From the NCBI GenBank assembly GCA_027604705.1, contig JADHYV010000072.1, positions 32,656 through 96,655 of the forward strand: DNA of 64,000 nucleotides. Direction: 5' to 3'. Positions within the stretch are counted from its first letter, which is position 1, and every line of letters begins with the position of its first letter. Positions 1 through 10,712 of the stretch are shown here, piece by piece. Source of the stretch: Allomyces arbusculus. Its lineage: Eukaryota; Blastocladiomycota; Blastocladiomycetes; Blastocladiales; Blastocladiaceae. Both the position numbers and the translations under genes were made by a program. The notes under the pieces are model-generated. The model ran no database searches. It worked only from the letters and a program-made list of their open reading frames with translations, and was not told the DNA's origin.

Positions 1-200
1 AGCAACTGAATGCGCGGGCGTGATGGACGTGGAAGAGGGGAGGGACTGGGGTTTGGACATGCTCAAGAACTCTCTGATCGTCTGCAAACGATGCCTTCGT
101 ACCAAGCCGTGTCAGTTTTGCGCACGACAGGCGGACTGAATTGCTCGATAATCACGTCTCGCGCAAGAGGTACGCGGCAGGTTTCTCTCTCCCTTGCACC

Positions 201-1228
201 ATGATCACCGACACACATTGCCACTTGGTCCCGCGATGCTTCCCGCCCACAACATCCGAGGACTTCATGCATACACTAGTGCGCGACGCGCACGCCGCAG
301 GAGTGCAGTTGATCTGCGCCGTGTCGGAGACTGTCGACGACGTGACCAACTTGGTCGCGACCTACGGCCAACAACATGAGCACGACCAAACCGAATCTGC
401 AAACCACTCCAAATCAGCGCGCATCCTCGTATTCGGCGGTCTCCACCCGGTCCAGACCATGTCCATCGCCGAAGCGCACGCGATCACGGCAGCGAGCCTG
501 ACCCGCAATCCGCGGTGGCCACTGTACATACGTCTTGACCATCACAGCCAGGCTCTGAAATACCATCTAAAGTGCCCTTCTCCACTCATTCCGTATTTAG
601 CGTTCGCCCCGTCTCCTGGACCGACTGGACCACCGCCAAACCCGTCCTCACCACCCTCGCGCAAACCGGCCAACTCGCCGGGATCGGCGAAATCGGACTC
701 GACTACACCCCCTACGTCCTCGCAGGCCACCCGGATGGTCCGGACACGGCTAAAGGTGATCAATTACGCGTGCTCGACGCGCACCTGGCCCTCGCCTCCG
801 AGCACAACCTCCCCGTGACCATTCACTCCCGATCCGCCGGCAAGTATGCGCTCGCCGCGATCGACAAATACCCCGACGTCCGTGTGGCTATGCACGCGTT
901 TGATGGCGCACCGGGGAAGTCGGCGGTACCTGCTCTCGCGCGACGGAATCAATTGTGGTTCAGTATTCCGCCATCCGTGTGCCAGGCGAATTCGGCGTTT
1001 CGGAAACTGGTCGCTTTGGTCCCGCTTGAGCGGCTGCTGGTCGAGTCCGACGCGCCGGCGCTCGCGCCCGAGGTGGGGGACGAGTATAATATCCCGGCAA
1101 ATGCGGCGCGGGTGGTGCCGGAAATTGCAGCAATCAAAGGATTGACGGTGGAGGAGGTGGAGAACGTGTTGGACGAGAATGCGCGCCGGTGGCTCGGTGT
1201 ATTGAATGATTCCGATACCAGCAACTAG
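201..1228 (+). CDS. TatD-family metal-dependent hydrolase / putative DNase (2 exons)
   Basis: The predicted protein has about 316 residues. The first exon starts at the ATG at 201 and ends at 523. The intron runs from 524 (GTACAT) to 600 (TTTAG) and splicing joins the frames exactly, giving RWPL-VRPVSW. TatD hallmarks are visible: the N-terminal metal motif DTHCH, then GEIGLDY, VTIHSRS and LVESDAPAL. These correspond to the His/Glu/Asp metal ligands of the amidohydrolase-fold TatD DNases, which act as Mg-dependent 3'-5' exonucleases or endonucleases in DNA repair and apoptosis. The length is normal for the family, and the divergent middle (residues 60-110) resembles the fungal Cut9-interacting Scn1 branch. 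The stop codon overlaps the stop of ALG6 on the other strand. Substrate is inferred from the family only. Confidence 0.85.
1225..1228. other. Palindromic CTAG shared by two convergent stop codons
   Basis: The TatD gene ends with TAG at 1226-1228. The ALG6 gene, read on the other strand, ends with TAG at 1227-1225. The two reading frames therefore overlap tail to tail by the palindrome CTAG, and each mRNA's 3'UTR must be antisense to the other gene's coding region. Confidence 0.8.
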
Positions 1229-3343
1229 GAACGTTTTACCTTGGACTTGGCGGGATCGGACGCGGGCTGCAACGCCAGGACCGTCGTCGCAACCCAGGCG
1301 AAGAGGAAGACGCCGCACGACAGGACTTGGTTGGCGAGGACGTACAGATGCGGGTACCGCGCGGGTGGGGCGATGGTGAATTCAGCGACGTGGATGGCCG
1401 CGGCGGCGATGTAGACAGCCTATTGAGTGAAGACCACAGTGATCAGTTCGTCCTCCTGCACCAGAGCATGAACAGAACAGCGCACCACGACTGCCAACCG
1501 ATACACCATCCGCGCGACTCCTCCCGTGGGCAGCTTGTCCGTGCACGCGCCACAGTTCGTCCACCACACTCCGCCATTCCACAACACGAGCAACACAAAG
1601 TACGGCACCGCCTGCCCGTCGCGCCGAAGCAGAGGCCACATCGAGAACGTTGAGACATTTAGCACGTGCGCCCACACGCACCACCGCGGGTTCTCGGCGA
1701 CGCGGTCGACGACGTGCAAGAGCAGGATCGGCAGGTCCGGGAGAAGAATTGATTTCTCGTGCACTTGGAACGAGAAGAGGAAAAAGGCAAGCGAGACGGC
1801 GGCGAGAGCGGCGAGGAGCGTGGTGCGTGTTGGGTGCCGGAAGAGGCCTAAGAGGGAGGGGAGCGAGGCAAGAATCGTCGTGGCAAGACTGAGATTTGGG
1901 TCGGGTGATCGTCAGTGAATGGCACGGGAATGGGAATGGAAGAAACGAAATGCACCTCATGCGCAGCAACGTAGTCAGCTCGAACCGGTCGCGCAGCTTC
2001 AGGACGGGAGACAGGGCACACCAGAAGTTGGCGACCTTGTCCTCGTAGAGACCGCGCGCGATGGGGAAAATGCGGTACACAAGTTGGCCAAGGTCGGCCC
2101 TATTTGAGATCATGGTCAGAGGCAGAATCGGCGAGAATGGACGGGAGTCTACGCGCGTACCGGAACGGGTAGAGGTGCAGAGTAAACGTGGCCAAAACAA
2201 CCACCCCGAGCTGGACAAATAGGCGAATCCTGAGCGATCGATGGAGACTGGTGAGCCGAAATGGCTTGAACCGTGACGAAAAAGAGGAGACCTGGTACCC
2301 GTGGTTCGATCGCCAACACTGTGCGAGCAGGTAGACAAACACGGGCAGGGCAAAGTAGAGGGCCATTTGCTTGAACATGAGCGCAAGCGAAAAGGCGACG
2401 GCGGCCTTGAGCGGGTGGCCCATGGTCATCCAGGCGACCGACGCGAGCGTCAACCCGAGCATGATGAGGTTGTACCTGTTGAGACGCGATAAGTCGTGAT
2501 GGTCGTACCAAGCAAATTTAGACGACTGTCGTACTGAAAGTGGCCGTGGTCAATCAGGATGAGGCCCGGGAAGCTCAGAATGAGCGCCCAAGCGGTGGTC
2601 TAGGGGGAGAACTCAATCGGTGAGCTGGATGCCGACAAAACCGGGTGGAGGGTACAGGCACGCACATTTGCTGAGCGCGACGGCAACCGCAGCGACCGAA
2701 CAAAGAGGAGCGCGGCGGGGAAGAAGACGAGCAAGTCACAAATGAGCACCGACAGTCGCATGTAGGCGATGAGCGCCGGATCCTCGTTTCCGCGCGACTT
2801 GTCGAGGGCGATCCATGAGGGATCGATGAAATGAGCGCTGAAAATGGTCGTTGGGAGCAAGGAGAGGATCAGAACCGAGTGGCCACGCGAGAGAGCAGGC
2901 CCGAACAGGCCGAGCAACGAGCGTTCACGGGGCACACAACAACAGGCACGTACATGGCGCCAAACACGTAACTGACAAAGGCGGTCAAGGGCGGGTAGTC
3001 GAGCCCCCAGAACTTCTGGTCGTAGTGATACCACTGCGACGGCGGCAGGTGCCAGGTGATTTCGAGCCAGTGGCGCTGTGCTTCCAAGTCGCCAAATAGC
3101 GGCGGCGTCGCCCGACCTGGAGTGAAACGTAAAGGAGAGCGAGGGCGATAAGATGTTGGTGGCCTTTTTTCGTGGTCGCTTGATCAAGCAGTGTCGACGC
3201 AACGTGACAAGGCCCGAACCCGAATAGCCATGACGACCCACGGCAGCGCGAATGAGAAATGCAACAGATGCGACGGCGATCAGCGCTGGTGAAACCGCCA
3301 ACGACGAGGTGCTTGTGCGGTGTGGCCGCGGCGTTGGGGCCAT
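1225..3343 (-). CDS. ALG6: ALG6-type dolichyl-P-Glc:Man9GlcNAc2-PP-dolichol alpha-1,3-glucosyltransferase (8 or more exons)
   Basis: This ER multi-pass GT57 enzyme adds the first glucose to the lipid-linked N-glycan precursor. The start is the ATG at 3343 (MAPTPRPH), followed by a first membrane segment. Exons I could join in frame: 3343-3220, 3116-2954, 2837-2666, 2599-2535, 2475-2161, 2099-1956, one starting at 1888, and the last at 1419-1225. Conserved pieces appear in family order: [24 protein letters not shown], a Trp-Ile-Ala-Leu block with [51 protein letters not shown] and [17 protein letters not shown] and the [10 protein letters not shown] context favour ALG6 over ALG8. The donor of the last intron (before 1419) is not certain. 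A 51-base in-frame GT...AG segment inside exon 5 could be an optional intron. The C-terminus is Lys/Arg-rich (KSKVKRS). Confidence 0.9.
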
Positions 3344-3952
3344 GGTGATGGGCGTGACGGCTGGCTTGCAGGTGCAAATGGAGGTGGTTGGTTGTCGCTG
3401 CGGTTGATGGCCGGGCAAGGGCAGGCAGGGGCTTGCCTCACAATGCGGTTCTCGCTCGATCAGGGTGCCAGCAGTTGCCGATGGTTGTTGCTGGCAGTCG
3501 GTCGGCGGACGGCGGTGCGGCTTTAACGGCCGCTGGGCCGAGCGGTGCAGGGGGGAGTTGATGCGAGACGGCCGCGAGACGGCGCCGTGGCACGGCACCC
3601 TGTGCGTGGATTGGGCGTGACTTGCACGTGCAGGTGCGTTTCGCGTGTTGGTGCTGCTTTCGGGCGACATGCGGGCTTTCGCCCATGCTTACACGGCGCC
3701 TCCACACGCCAGGCCTCGTCGCCCGCTCGTGTCGCCCGCTCTCCCTCCCTCCTATCGCTGTCGCGCCCGTCGCCGTTGCCGCCGCTGCCCCTGCCGCACC
3801 GCGCTCTAGCTTCCCGCAACTGACGGCGCGCACCAGCCTCCACTCGCTCCACTTTGCTCGCCGCTGCCGCTGCCGCTGCCGCTGCTGCCGCTTTCGACTA
3901 CTCCCCGGCCGCTGCAACACTCGACTCGACTCGCCCATCGTCTCTCGCCACC
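3344..3952. promoter_or_regulatory. Divergent intergenic region between ALG6 and the apyrase gene
   Basis: About 610 GC-rich bases separate the two start codons. The last part, towards 3950, is pyrimidine-rich with CGCTGCCGCTGC-like repeats and leads into the ATG at 3953 in CCACCATG context. I see no clear TATA box and no convincing extra gene; long Arg-rich ORFs here are by-products of high GC. Confidence 0.45.
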
Positions 3953-6094
3953 ATGCCTGCGTCGCCCGTTCCGCCGCCCCCCGCCTCGCAGAGCATGCCG
4001 CCCGCCGACAAGGCCGCCCAGGCCGAGTGGGAGCTTCTCGACCAGGACGGCGTGGACGACCAGCGCCCCGACGGCGCCACGCCCCTCAACGACAACACGA
4101 ACACGGCTGAACCAGGCGTCGCCGCGGCCGACGCACCCTCGGGCGACTCTGAAGAAACGCAGTACGCCATTGTCATTGACGCCGGGTCGTCCGGGTCGCG
4201 CGTGCAAGTCTTTTCGCTGCAGCCCTCCAAGCACGGCTTGCCCGAATTCGGCCGTGCCATGCATCCATCCTTTCACGACTGGCAGCTCAAGACCGAGCCG
4301 GGCGTCTCGTCGTTTGCCGACCACCCACACGACGTCGGCTCCTCGCTCGCGCCGTTGCTTAAGTTTGCCATGGGCATTGTGCCGGCGCACCTGCACGCCT
4401 CGACCCCTCTGCGCGTGCTCGCCACGGCCGGCATGCGCCTGCTGCCGTTGCACAAGCAGACGGCCGTCGTTGACGCCGTGTGCAATGTCCTGCGCAACTA
4501 CCCTTTTGCCGCGGCCCCATCGGGCTGCCACGAGACGGTGCGCGTCATTTCGGGCGAGGACGAGGGCCTGTTTGGCTGGCTCGCCCTCAACTACCTGACG
4601 CGGTCCTTCCACGACGCCAAGCGCAAACCACTCGGCTTTCTCGACATGGGTGGTGCCTCGACGCAGATTGCCTTCAGTGTCCCTCCCGCCTCGGCCGATA
4701 CCGTCTCCGCCGACCCCGAGGAAACCCGTACTACGCACCCGGCACCCTACAAGGTCGTGCACGTTCCAACTGCACAGGGCGCCGTGCGCCCATTTGCCGT
4801 GCATGTCACGACCTTCCTCGGCATGGGCACCAACGAGGCGCGCAAGACGCACGTGCGCGAGCTCGCTGCCAAGGCCGCGGACCCGACGTCCTCCGCTGAA
4901 CCGTTGATTGCCGACCCTTGCCTCGCGCCGGGCCTCGAACTCACTGAACACCTCGACGCCGACGACCACGGTGTCGCGCGGTCCGTGACCTTGGCCGGTC
5001 GTGGTTCTTTTGACGCGTGCCGTGCACTGACCGACGCGCAACTGCACCACGAACACTCCTGCGCACCCGGGTCGGGTGCGTGCCTGGTCCGCGCCGACTT
5101 GAACCAGACGTTTGTGGGCGTCTCTGAGTACTGGTACTCGACTTATGACATGCTCGGTCTTGGCGGCGCCTACGTGCCCGAAGTGTTTTCAGCACACACG
5201 CGCGCCTTCTGTGCACAGCCGTGGGACTCGCCCGCACACCGTGCGGCTGCGGCTGCGGGTGTGGCGGAATCGAGGTTACAGGCCCAGTGTTTCAAGGCCG
5301 CGTGGATCGCGTCCGTTTTGCACGTCGGGTTTGGAATCCCCGAAGCCGCGTTGCCGAGTTCATCGACGGAGACGGTCGGCCCGGCACCGTCCGTCTGCCC
5401 AGTGGCCGAGAAGTCCATCTTGGGTCCGGCGCACGTGCAGGTGCCACCGCCCGTGCACGTCAAGGCGCACGAGACACTGTTTCGTTCCCCGGCCGCACCG
5501 ACCACGCCTGCAGTGTCCGTCAATGGGTCGTGCGTGCGCCCGGAGATTCATGTGCTCACGTCTGATCACGTCGGCGACATGCAGGTGACCTGGACACTCG
5601 GTTCGCTTCTCTACGACCGCGTGCGTGCCGAACCCATTGCGCACCAGAGCCCGCCGGTCCTGCCTCCATCGCCGCCGGCCCCCGTGGCCGTGACTCCAGA
5701 CAACGTGCACCTCGATGCGCTGTTTGACGACCCGCGATCGGCCACTGACTCGACGCACTCGATGCCCGTCGCCGTGCTCTTGCTCATCTTCGTCGCGGGC
5801 CTGGTGGCGTACCTGATGCGCCGCCCGCGGTCGCCGACCGAAGCCTACTATTACCACTATGCGGGCCTGAACGGCGAGTCCATGTCGGTCTGGGCGCGTG
5901 TCCGGCACTTGGCATGGCGCGCAAGGATGAAGCTGGTGGGTGCCAAGCGTGCCGCATCGGGGTCGACGCTGTTGGCGAGTAATGCCGATGCGCGCGACTT
6001 GGATGCCGAGAGTTCGGCGTACCGGTTGTTTGATCAGCGCAAGGATGTGGTGCGTGGACCCGGCGGTGCGGGGACGGTGCGTGGGGTGTTGTGA
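3953..6094 (+). CDS. GDA1/CD39-family Golgi apyrase (Ynd1-like NTPDase), intronless
   Basis: The predicted protein has 713 residues, starting at the ATG at 3953 in strong context. All main apyrase conserved regions are present: YAIVIDAGSSGSRV (about residues 71-84), ATAGMRLLP, GEDEGLFGWLALNYL and LGFLDMGGASTQIAF. A single hydrophobic segment at about 603-621 (VAVLLLIFVAGLVAYLM) is followed by a basic tail of roughly 90 residues. This is the topology of yeast Ynd1: a large luminal catalytic domain with a C-terminal anchor and cytosolic tail, unlike Gda1, which has an N-terminal anchor. The family hydrolyses NDPs and NTPs in the Golgi lumen, turning GDP or UDP left by glycosyltransferases into monophosphates for antiport. 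The region between the catalytic core and the anchor is Pro-rich. No intron is needed. Confidence 0.9.
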   Translation: MPASPVPPPPASQSMPPADKAAQAEWELLDQDGVDDQRPDGATPLNDNTNTAEPGVAAADAPSGDSEETQYAIVIDAGSSGSRVQVFSLQPSKHGLPEFGRAMHPSFHDWQLKTEPGVSSFADHPHDVGSSLAPLLKFAMGIVPAHLHASTPLRVLATAGMRLLPLHKQTAVVDAVCNVLRNYPFAAAPSGCHETVRVISGEDEGLFGWLALNYLTRSFHDAKRKPLGFLDMGGASTQIAFSVPPASADTVSADPEETRTTHPAPYKVVHVPTAQGAVRPFAVHVTTFLGMGTNEARKTHVRELAAKAADPTSSAEPLIADPCLAPGLELTEHLDADDHGVARSVTLAGRGSFDACRALTDAQLHHEHSCAPGSGACLVRADLNQTFVGVSEYWYSTYDMLGLGGAYVPEVFSAHTRAFCAQPWDSPAHRAAAAAGVAESRLQAQCFKAAWIASVLHVGFGIPEAALPSSSTETVGPAPSVCPVAEKSILGPAHVQVPPPVHVKAHETLFRSPAAPTTPAVSVNGSCVRPEIHVLTSDHVGDMQVTWTLGSLLYDRVRAEPIAHQSPPVLPPSPPAPVAVTPDNVHLDALFDDPRSATDSTHSMPVAVLLLIFVAGLVAYLMRRPRSPTEAYYYHYAGLNGESMSVWARVRHLAWRARMKLVGAKRAASGSTLLASNADARDLDAESSAYRLFDQRKDVVRGPGGAGTVRGVL

Positions 6095-6750
6095 CGCGTG
6101 CGTGCCCGGGAGAGGAGAGGTACCTAGACAGGGCGAGATGGCGGAGGAGGACGACACGGAATGGGGAAGAGTTGTCGATGGGATAGGGCAAGCCGGTCGG
6201 GCGTCTTCATGGCATACAACTCGTCCAAATCTTTACGCTGTGGTCTCTCCTTGCGGATAGGTGACTGCTGCAGCGCGACTGCAGCGCTGAGGTCAATAGC
6301 CTCCGTCCTTGCCCACTGGAAGCGCGCCTCGTCAGCCATGAAGCAAACAGAGCCGATGCAGCGTCTCCCGTGGTTGCGCGAGACAAACGATGGTATCCGC
6401 GTGCTGCCAGTTGCGTTGCGACCAACATCACGTCTCCCGTCACCGTGGCGCGCCTGGTGCCCAACGACCAGCCGAGAGCGCGAGCGCGCGCACACACGCG
6501 TGCCTGTCCCTTGCCCCGACTTGGCGCAACGCAAGGATACGCAGCTCGACGACGTTGCCGCGTCGGCTCGCCCACAACGACCGACCGACCGACCGCCGTG
6601 CCCGTGCGCGCCTAGATCCCGCACACGCACCGGCACACTGCCCCTGCTGCCCCCGTCCAGCGACCCCGACCACACACTTTCCTCGCCCAGCCTGGCAGCT
6701 TGCACGCCCGAACCACCAGCCCTGACTGGGCACACGCGTGCCCGTCCATC
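6095..6750. other. Intergenic region with only a weak small ORF
   Basis: These 656 bases lie between the apyrase stop and the next gene. Apart from the short minus-strand ORF listed separately, I see nothing that looks like a gene. The part just before 6751 is rich in CACACGC and CCGACC runs and may hold the promoter of the following gene. Confidence 0.35.
6124..6338 (-). CDS. Small hypothetical protein, 71 residues (uncertain)
   Basis: A minus-strand ORF starts at the ATG at 6338 (MADEARFQWARTEAIDLSAA) and ends at 6124. Its first 45 residues have a mixed, protein-like composition with a charged middle (IRKERPQRKDLDELYAMKTP). The last part turns Pro-rich and may be out of frame or intronic. 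I recognise no family. It is convergent with the apyrase gene, leaving about 30 bases between the stops. It could be a real small protein with a missed 3' intron, or chance. Confidence 0.25.
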
Positions 6751-9700
6751 ATGCCATCCGCGCGCACTTCGCGCGGCGGCCGCGCTCGTAGATCATCGCT
6801 CGATCCGCCGCCGTCATCCACCGGCGCGGCCCACTTGGCGCAAAGTACGCGGCGCCCCATTTTGCCGCCACACCCCGACCATCAAGCGCCCGCGCCACCG
6901 GCAAGCCGGCGCGTCTCGATCGCTGCATCGCACCCGATTGCGGCCTCGGTCGACGCGCTCGGGCCCGCGTCTGCGCCAGCCGACCGCAGCAGTGCGCTAT
7001 TACTTGCAGCGGCGGCTGCTCGTAATCAAGGCAGTGATAGAGTCCACCCTATCGCGCAGTCGGTCGACGAAATTGCGCCCATTGCGACGGCGACGGCAAC
7101 GCATGCCGCGAGCGGTCCATCCGACGGCGAGTTGGGCACCAACGACACGTTGACGGAACCGGCAACGCCAGCGGGCGTACCGCAAGCGGCACCGAGTACT
7201 TGTCCACCCTTGGCGATCCCCGCAGGCTGCCTACTTGCGGCGAGCCGAATCTCCGGGCTTCGTCAGGTGGAGCGCGGTGCTGACCACGAATTCACGTTTC
7301 TCATTCTCTAGCCAAGCAACTCGACCCGAAGGCGCTCAAAATGGACACGATCGACAGTCGGAGACCGTCGATGCCGGTGACGGCCGACAACTCGATGATG
7401 CGCAGGTTGACGCTGCCTCCCAATGGTACGCGGATACCCTCACGTTCTTGTCGTAGTCGTGCCAGTGCCTTTGCCTCACCCGTCGCGCTCTTTCCCGTGC
7501 CATTCTCGCCAATCCAGACCGACCCACGCTCGACAAGTCGACCTCGCCGCTCACCAAGGGCACGTCGGCCTTTTCCATGACCATCCACAGCGAAACTGGC
7601 ATTTCCCCGCACGCGACCGTTCCCGGGCGCACCCTGCTCCACCATCCCGGGTCGACCGCCACGCTCACCGGCTCTGATGGCACGCAAGCGCACCGAGAAG
7701 AGCAGGGCGCCGTCGACCATTTCATTGCCTACGTGCAAAAACAGGCTGCGACCCCGTTCTCGCCGAAACGATTCGGCCGGATCTCGCGGCTACATTTCAC
7801 TTTCTTGTCGATGCAGTGCACGCTCTGGATCGTCAACTTCATCCAGGTGATCCTGTTTACCTTCTGGCAGATCCAGATCGTGAGGCGCAACGGATTCTTT
7901 GCCCCGTCGGCGACCACGGCGCAGCTCGTGGCCGACGCAATTTTGTGTTTCTTTGGGCTCGCGTATGTCAAGGAAGTGGTGCGGTTCGGCATGTGGCTGC
8001 ATTTGCTCGTGTCCAAGACAGCGGGGAACGGTGCGAAATGGCGCTACGGTACGTTCTTTTCCTGAATTTGCCGGTCGTGATGGTGGCCGCTTCTGACGTC
8101 GAACGCCGCCAATGGTAGCCTTTGTCGCGCATTCCGGCTGGCTTATGCCGCTGCTGGCCACGTCACAAAAGCACGTCAGATGGATCGTCGAGAGCAAGGC
8201 ACTGACTAAGGTCGTGCACCCGCGAGGTCCGTCTCTCCCCATTCGTCTTGACGCTGGTCCCCAACCTCACCTCATCACGCTCCAACCCTCTTACCAGTCA
8301 TTTTCTGGGACCTCGTCACCGTGGACCTGCCCAACGCATCCAAGAATTTGCTCTACCTGATCACGGGCGACGCGACGGGCCTCACCTTACTCTCGGCCAT
8401 CTGGGTCATGTTCTCCGTCTCCTTCAAGGCCTCGCGGTTTCTCTGGCACTCGATTCTCGCGTTCAATTTCGCGCAGCAAGTGCAACGCGCACACCGCCGC
8501 CGGCAAAACGACCTGCTCGTCTGGTCGCGCGCCGTGCAGCGGTCGGTGGTCATTCTCGGTGACGCGCCGACCCAACTGACCTCGACCGTGCACTCGGTCA
8601 TCGTGGCCGCTGCGGCGACGGCGGGGGCCCAGATTGGCGGCGCCGGCGCGCCCGAGGCGTCGGCACGGCTCATGGCCGAGTTTAAGCCCGCGATCGCGAC
8701 GGTCATGGAAGTCGCAACGATTGCCGGATTCCAAGCGCTCTGGCGGCTCGTGCGGCCGGCAAGACCATGGTCGTCGCGCGAATTGCGCGCGGTCATGAAC
8801 CCAGCGGCCGCGACGGGAGCAACGTTGGGTCGCGGAAGCGGTGGCGGGCTCTCGGCACCGCATGACGGCAGTAAGTCTGGGTCGTTCCTCGCGCGGTGGC
8901 GGCCGGGCGAGCGGCCCAAGTCGGGCACTCTCCAAGGGACTGCAATGGGGTCCGGGGCGTTGGCGGTGCCCGGAACATCGTCGGGTGCGTTGGCGGTGCC
9001 CGTGATGGAGTCAGCGGGGGTATTGGCGACGGCGGTCATGACACACGGCGGCGCGTCGAGCGATGCGGCCGAGGTGGAGGGGGAAGGGGCAGAAAGTGCT
9101 TGTGTCCGTGCGGCCGCGGCGTTAGACGATACGGCGGTCGCGTCGGGCCTCGCGTCATCGTCGCCCCCAACCGCGGCGGCACCGGGAAAGACCCCACCGA
9201 CGGGCAGTGCCTGGTCGGTCGCGGGTCTGTCGTTCACGACCGCGACCGCCGGATCCGCCGGCACGTTGGGCGGGATGGCTGCGAATGATCCGCGCACGCT
9301 CGAGCTCGCGCGGTTGTTGTACGTGCATGGCAAAGCGCTCAAGTACCTCGACCGCACACCCACGACCAAAGTGGTCGTGACGCAGGAAACGTTGGCGGCG
9401 ATGAAGGCTGTCTGGGCGTCGGAAGTGATGCAGGCGCTCGTCAAGGATATGTTGGAGCATCCGGCCGCGTGGCATGATCGGGTCATGGCGACATGGACCA
9501 AGGAAGTGTCGAGTATGCCCGAACCAGGGGTCATGGCGAGTATGGTCCCGCTCAAGTTGCCGCTCGTGCAGTTGTACGTCAACTGTTTTGGTTATTCGGT
9601 GGTGAAATGGGAAACTGACGTGTCGCGCGTCGGCGGATTGTAGCTGTCTTGACCGCATGCAGCGGTTCCTCGACCGCGACCGGCTCAAGCCGAGCGAGTG

Positions 9701-10451
9701 GGCGCATGTGCCGCATTCGTTGAGTGAATTGATCTTGACGGAACTGTTCCCGGTGTCCATGACGCGCGTGATGCCGGGCAAGCACGACGTGCTCGCGTTT
9801 GCGCCGATCGACGAGGTGCCGGCACAACACGCCAAAGTGGCACGTGTCGCACCGCAGTTCGAAATCTGTAATCGTGCATGTGCGGATCCACTGACGCGTA
9901 TGTGCATGTACGTAGCTCGACGTGGCCAATTTTGTCGTGGTCATGCTCGACTTGGCCAACGTGGACGTGGTCGTGCCTGCGAGTAAAGGCGTGACGACTC
10001 AGCTCGCGCAGACGGTGCGGCACTTCAGCAAGCTGCTGTCGAACGAGGTCAAGGCCAAGCGCGTCGTGGTCGTCGGGTACAACTACGAGCGGTTCAAGGT
10101 ACGTTTTTTGCTCTCGCGTCTGCCACCACCTCGCAGTGTCCCCAACTGACCCGACACTCCTATCACCCTGTCTACTAGGCCAAAATCAAGGAACACCCGA
10201 TCGCGCACTTGCGCACCTTTTACAAGGGCCTACCGCAATACGTGCCCGCGGCCAATGGTGGGAGCAAGGACCCGATGGCGCGCATCCTGACCTACTTTGA
10301 AAAATGGATGAATGCGGCACTCGACAAGCATCGGGATTCGGCGGCCTTGTTTACCGATGAGCGCGGGTGGGACAAGTGCGTGCTCGCGCTGATTGCCGAG
10401 ATGGAACGCCGGCATACGCTGGAGTTACTGGATGCGGCCAAGTTGGTGTGA
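6751..10451 (+). CDS. Unrecognised large multi-pass membrane protein (8 exons)
   Basis: I do not recognise this protein. Exons 6751-7195, 7312-7425, 7518-8048, 8119-8226, 8298-9573, 9644-9815, 9916-10098 and 10179-10451 join in frame with canonical borders, giving about 1033 residues. The least certain border is the end of exon 6 (9815, or slightly later). Residues 1-250 are Ser/Pro/Ala-rich and look disordered. Hydrophobic segments follow: one with TLWIVNFIQVILFTFW, one with LVADAILCFFGLAYV, one around HSGWLMPLL, and one with LLSAIWVMFSVSF. Exon 5 then carries a cytosolic stretch with an Ala/Gly/Ser-rich insert. The C-terminal third is compact and charged (VVVMLDLANVDVVV, VVVVGYNYERFK, HLRTFYKGLPQYVP) and looks like a folded domain. 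It may be a lineage-specific membrane protein. It converges with the pyridoxal kinase gene. Confidence 0.65.
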
Positions 10452-10712
10452 GCGACACGCGTGGGTGGGTGGGGCGACGGCAGACTTGGACTGGGACGTG
10501 GGGCCGTAGACTTCGGGGACACAGAGAGCGTGCGAGTCCTGTATTGCAAGCAAGTCGTAAAAATTTGTCTATGCGTTATCGAATTCTCTGGCAAGGCCGT
10601 TTTTGAGTCGGACGGGACAAGCCAGAACAAGTCAGCCAACATGTCTATTCTGGTTGCTACGTATTCAATGTATGGCACCTGCCCGTCGTCCTCTGCTCCG
10701 CTGCAACATCAG

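Noticed and set aside
3806-5056. 416-residue minus-strand ORF opposite the apyrase gene
   Set aside because: Arg/Gly/Val-rich shadow of a highly GC-biased coding strand; the plus strand carries all apyrase motifs.
9574-9643. Gene end at the TAG at 9641-9643 after a continuous frame
   Set aside because: A canonical GTACGT donor at 9574 and the TAG acceptor at 9643 join the frame to further protein-like exons, so the stop is intronic.
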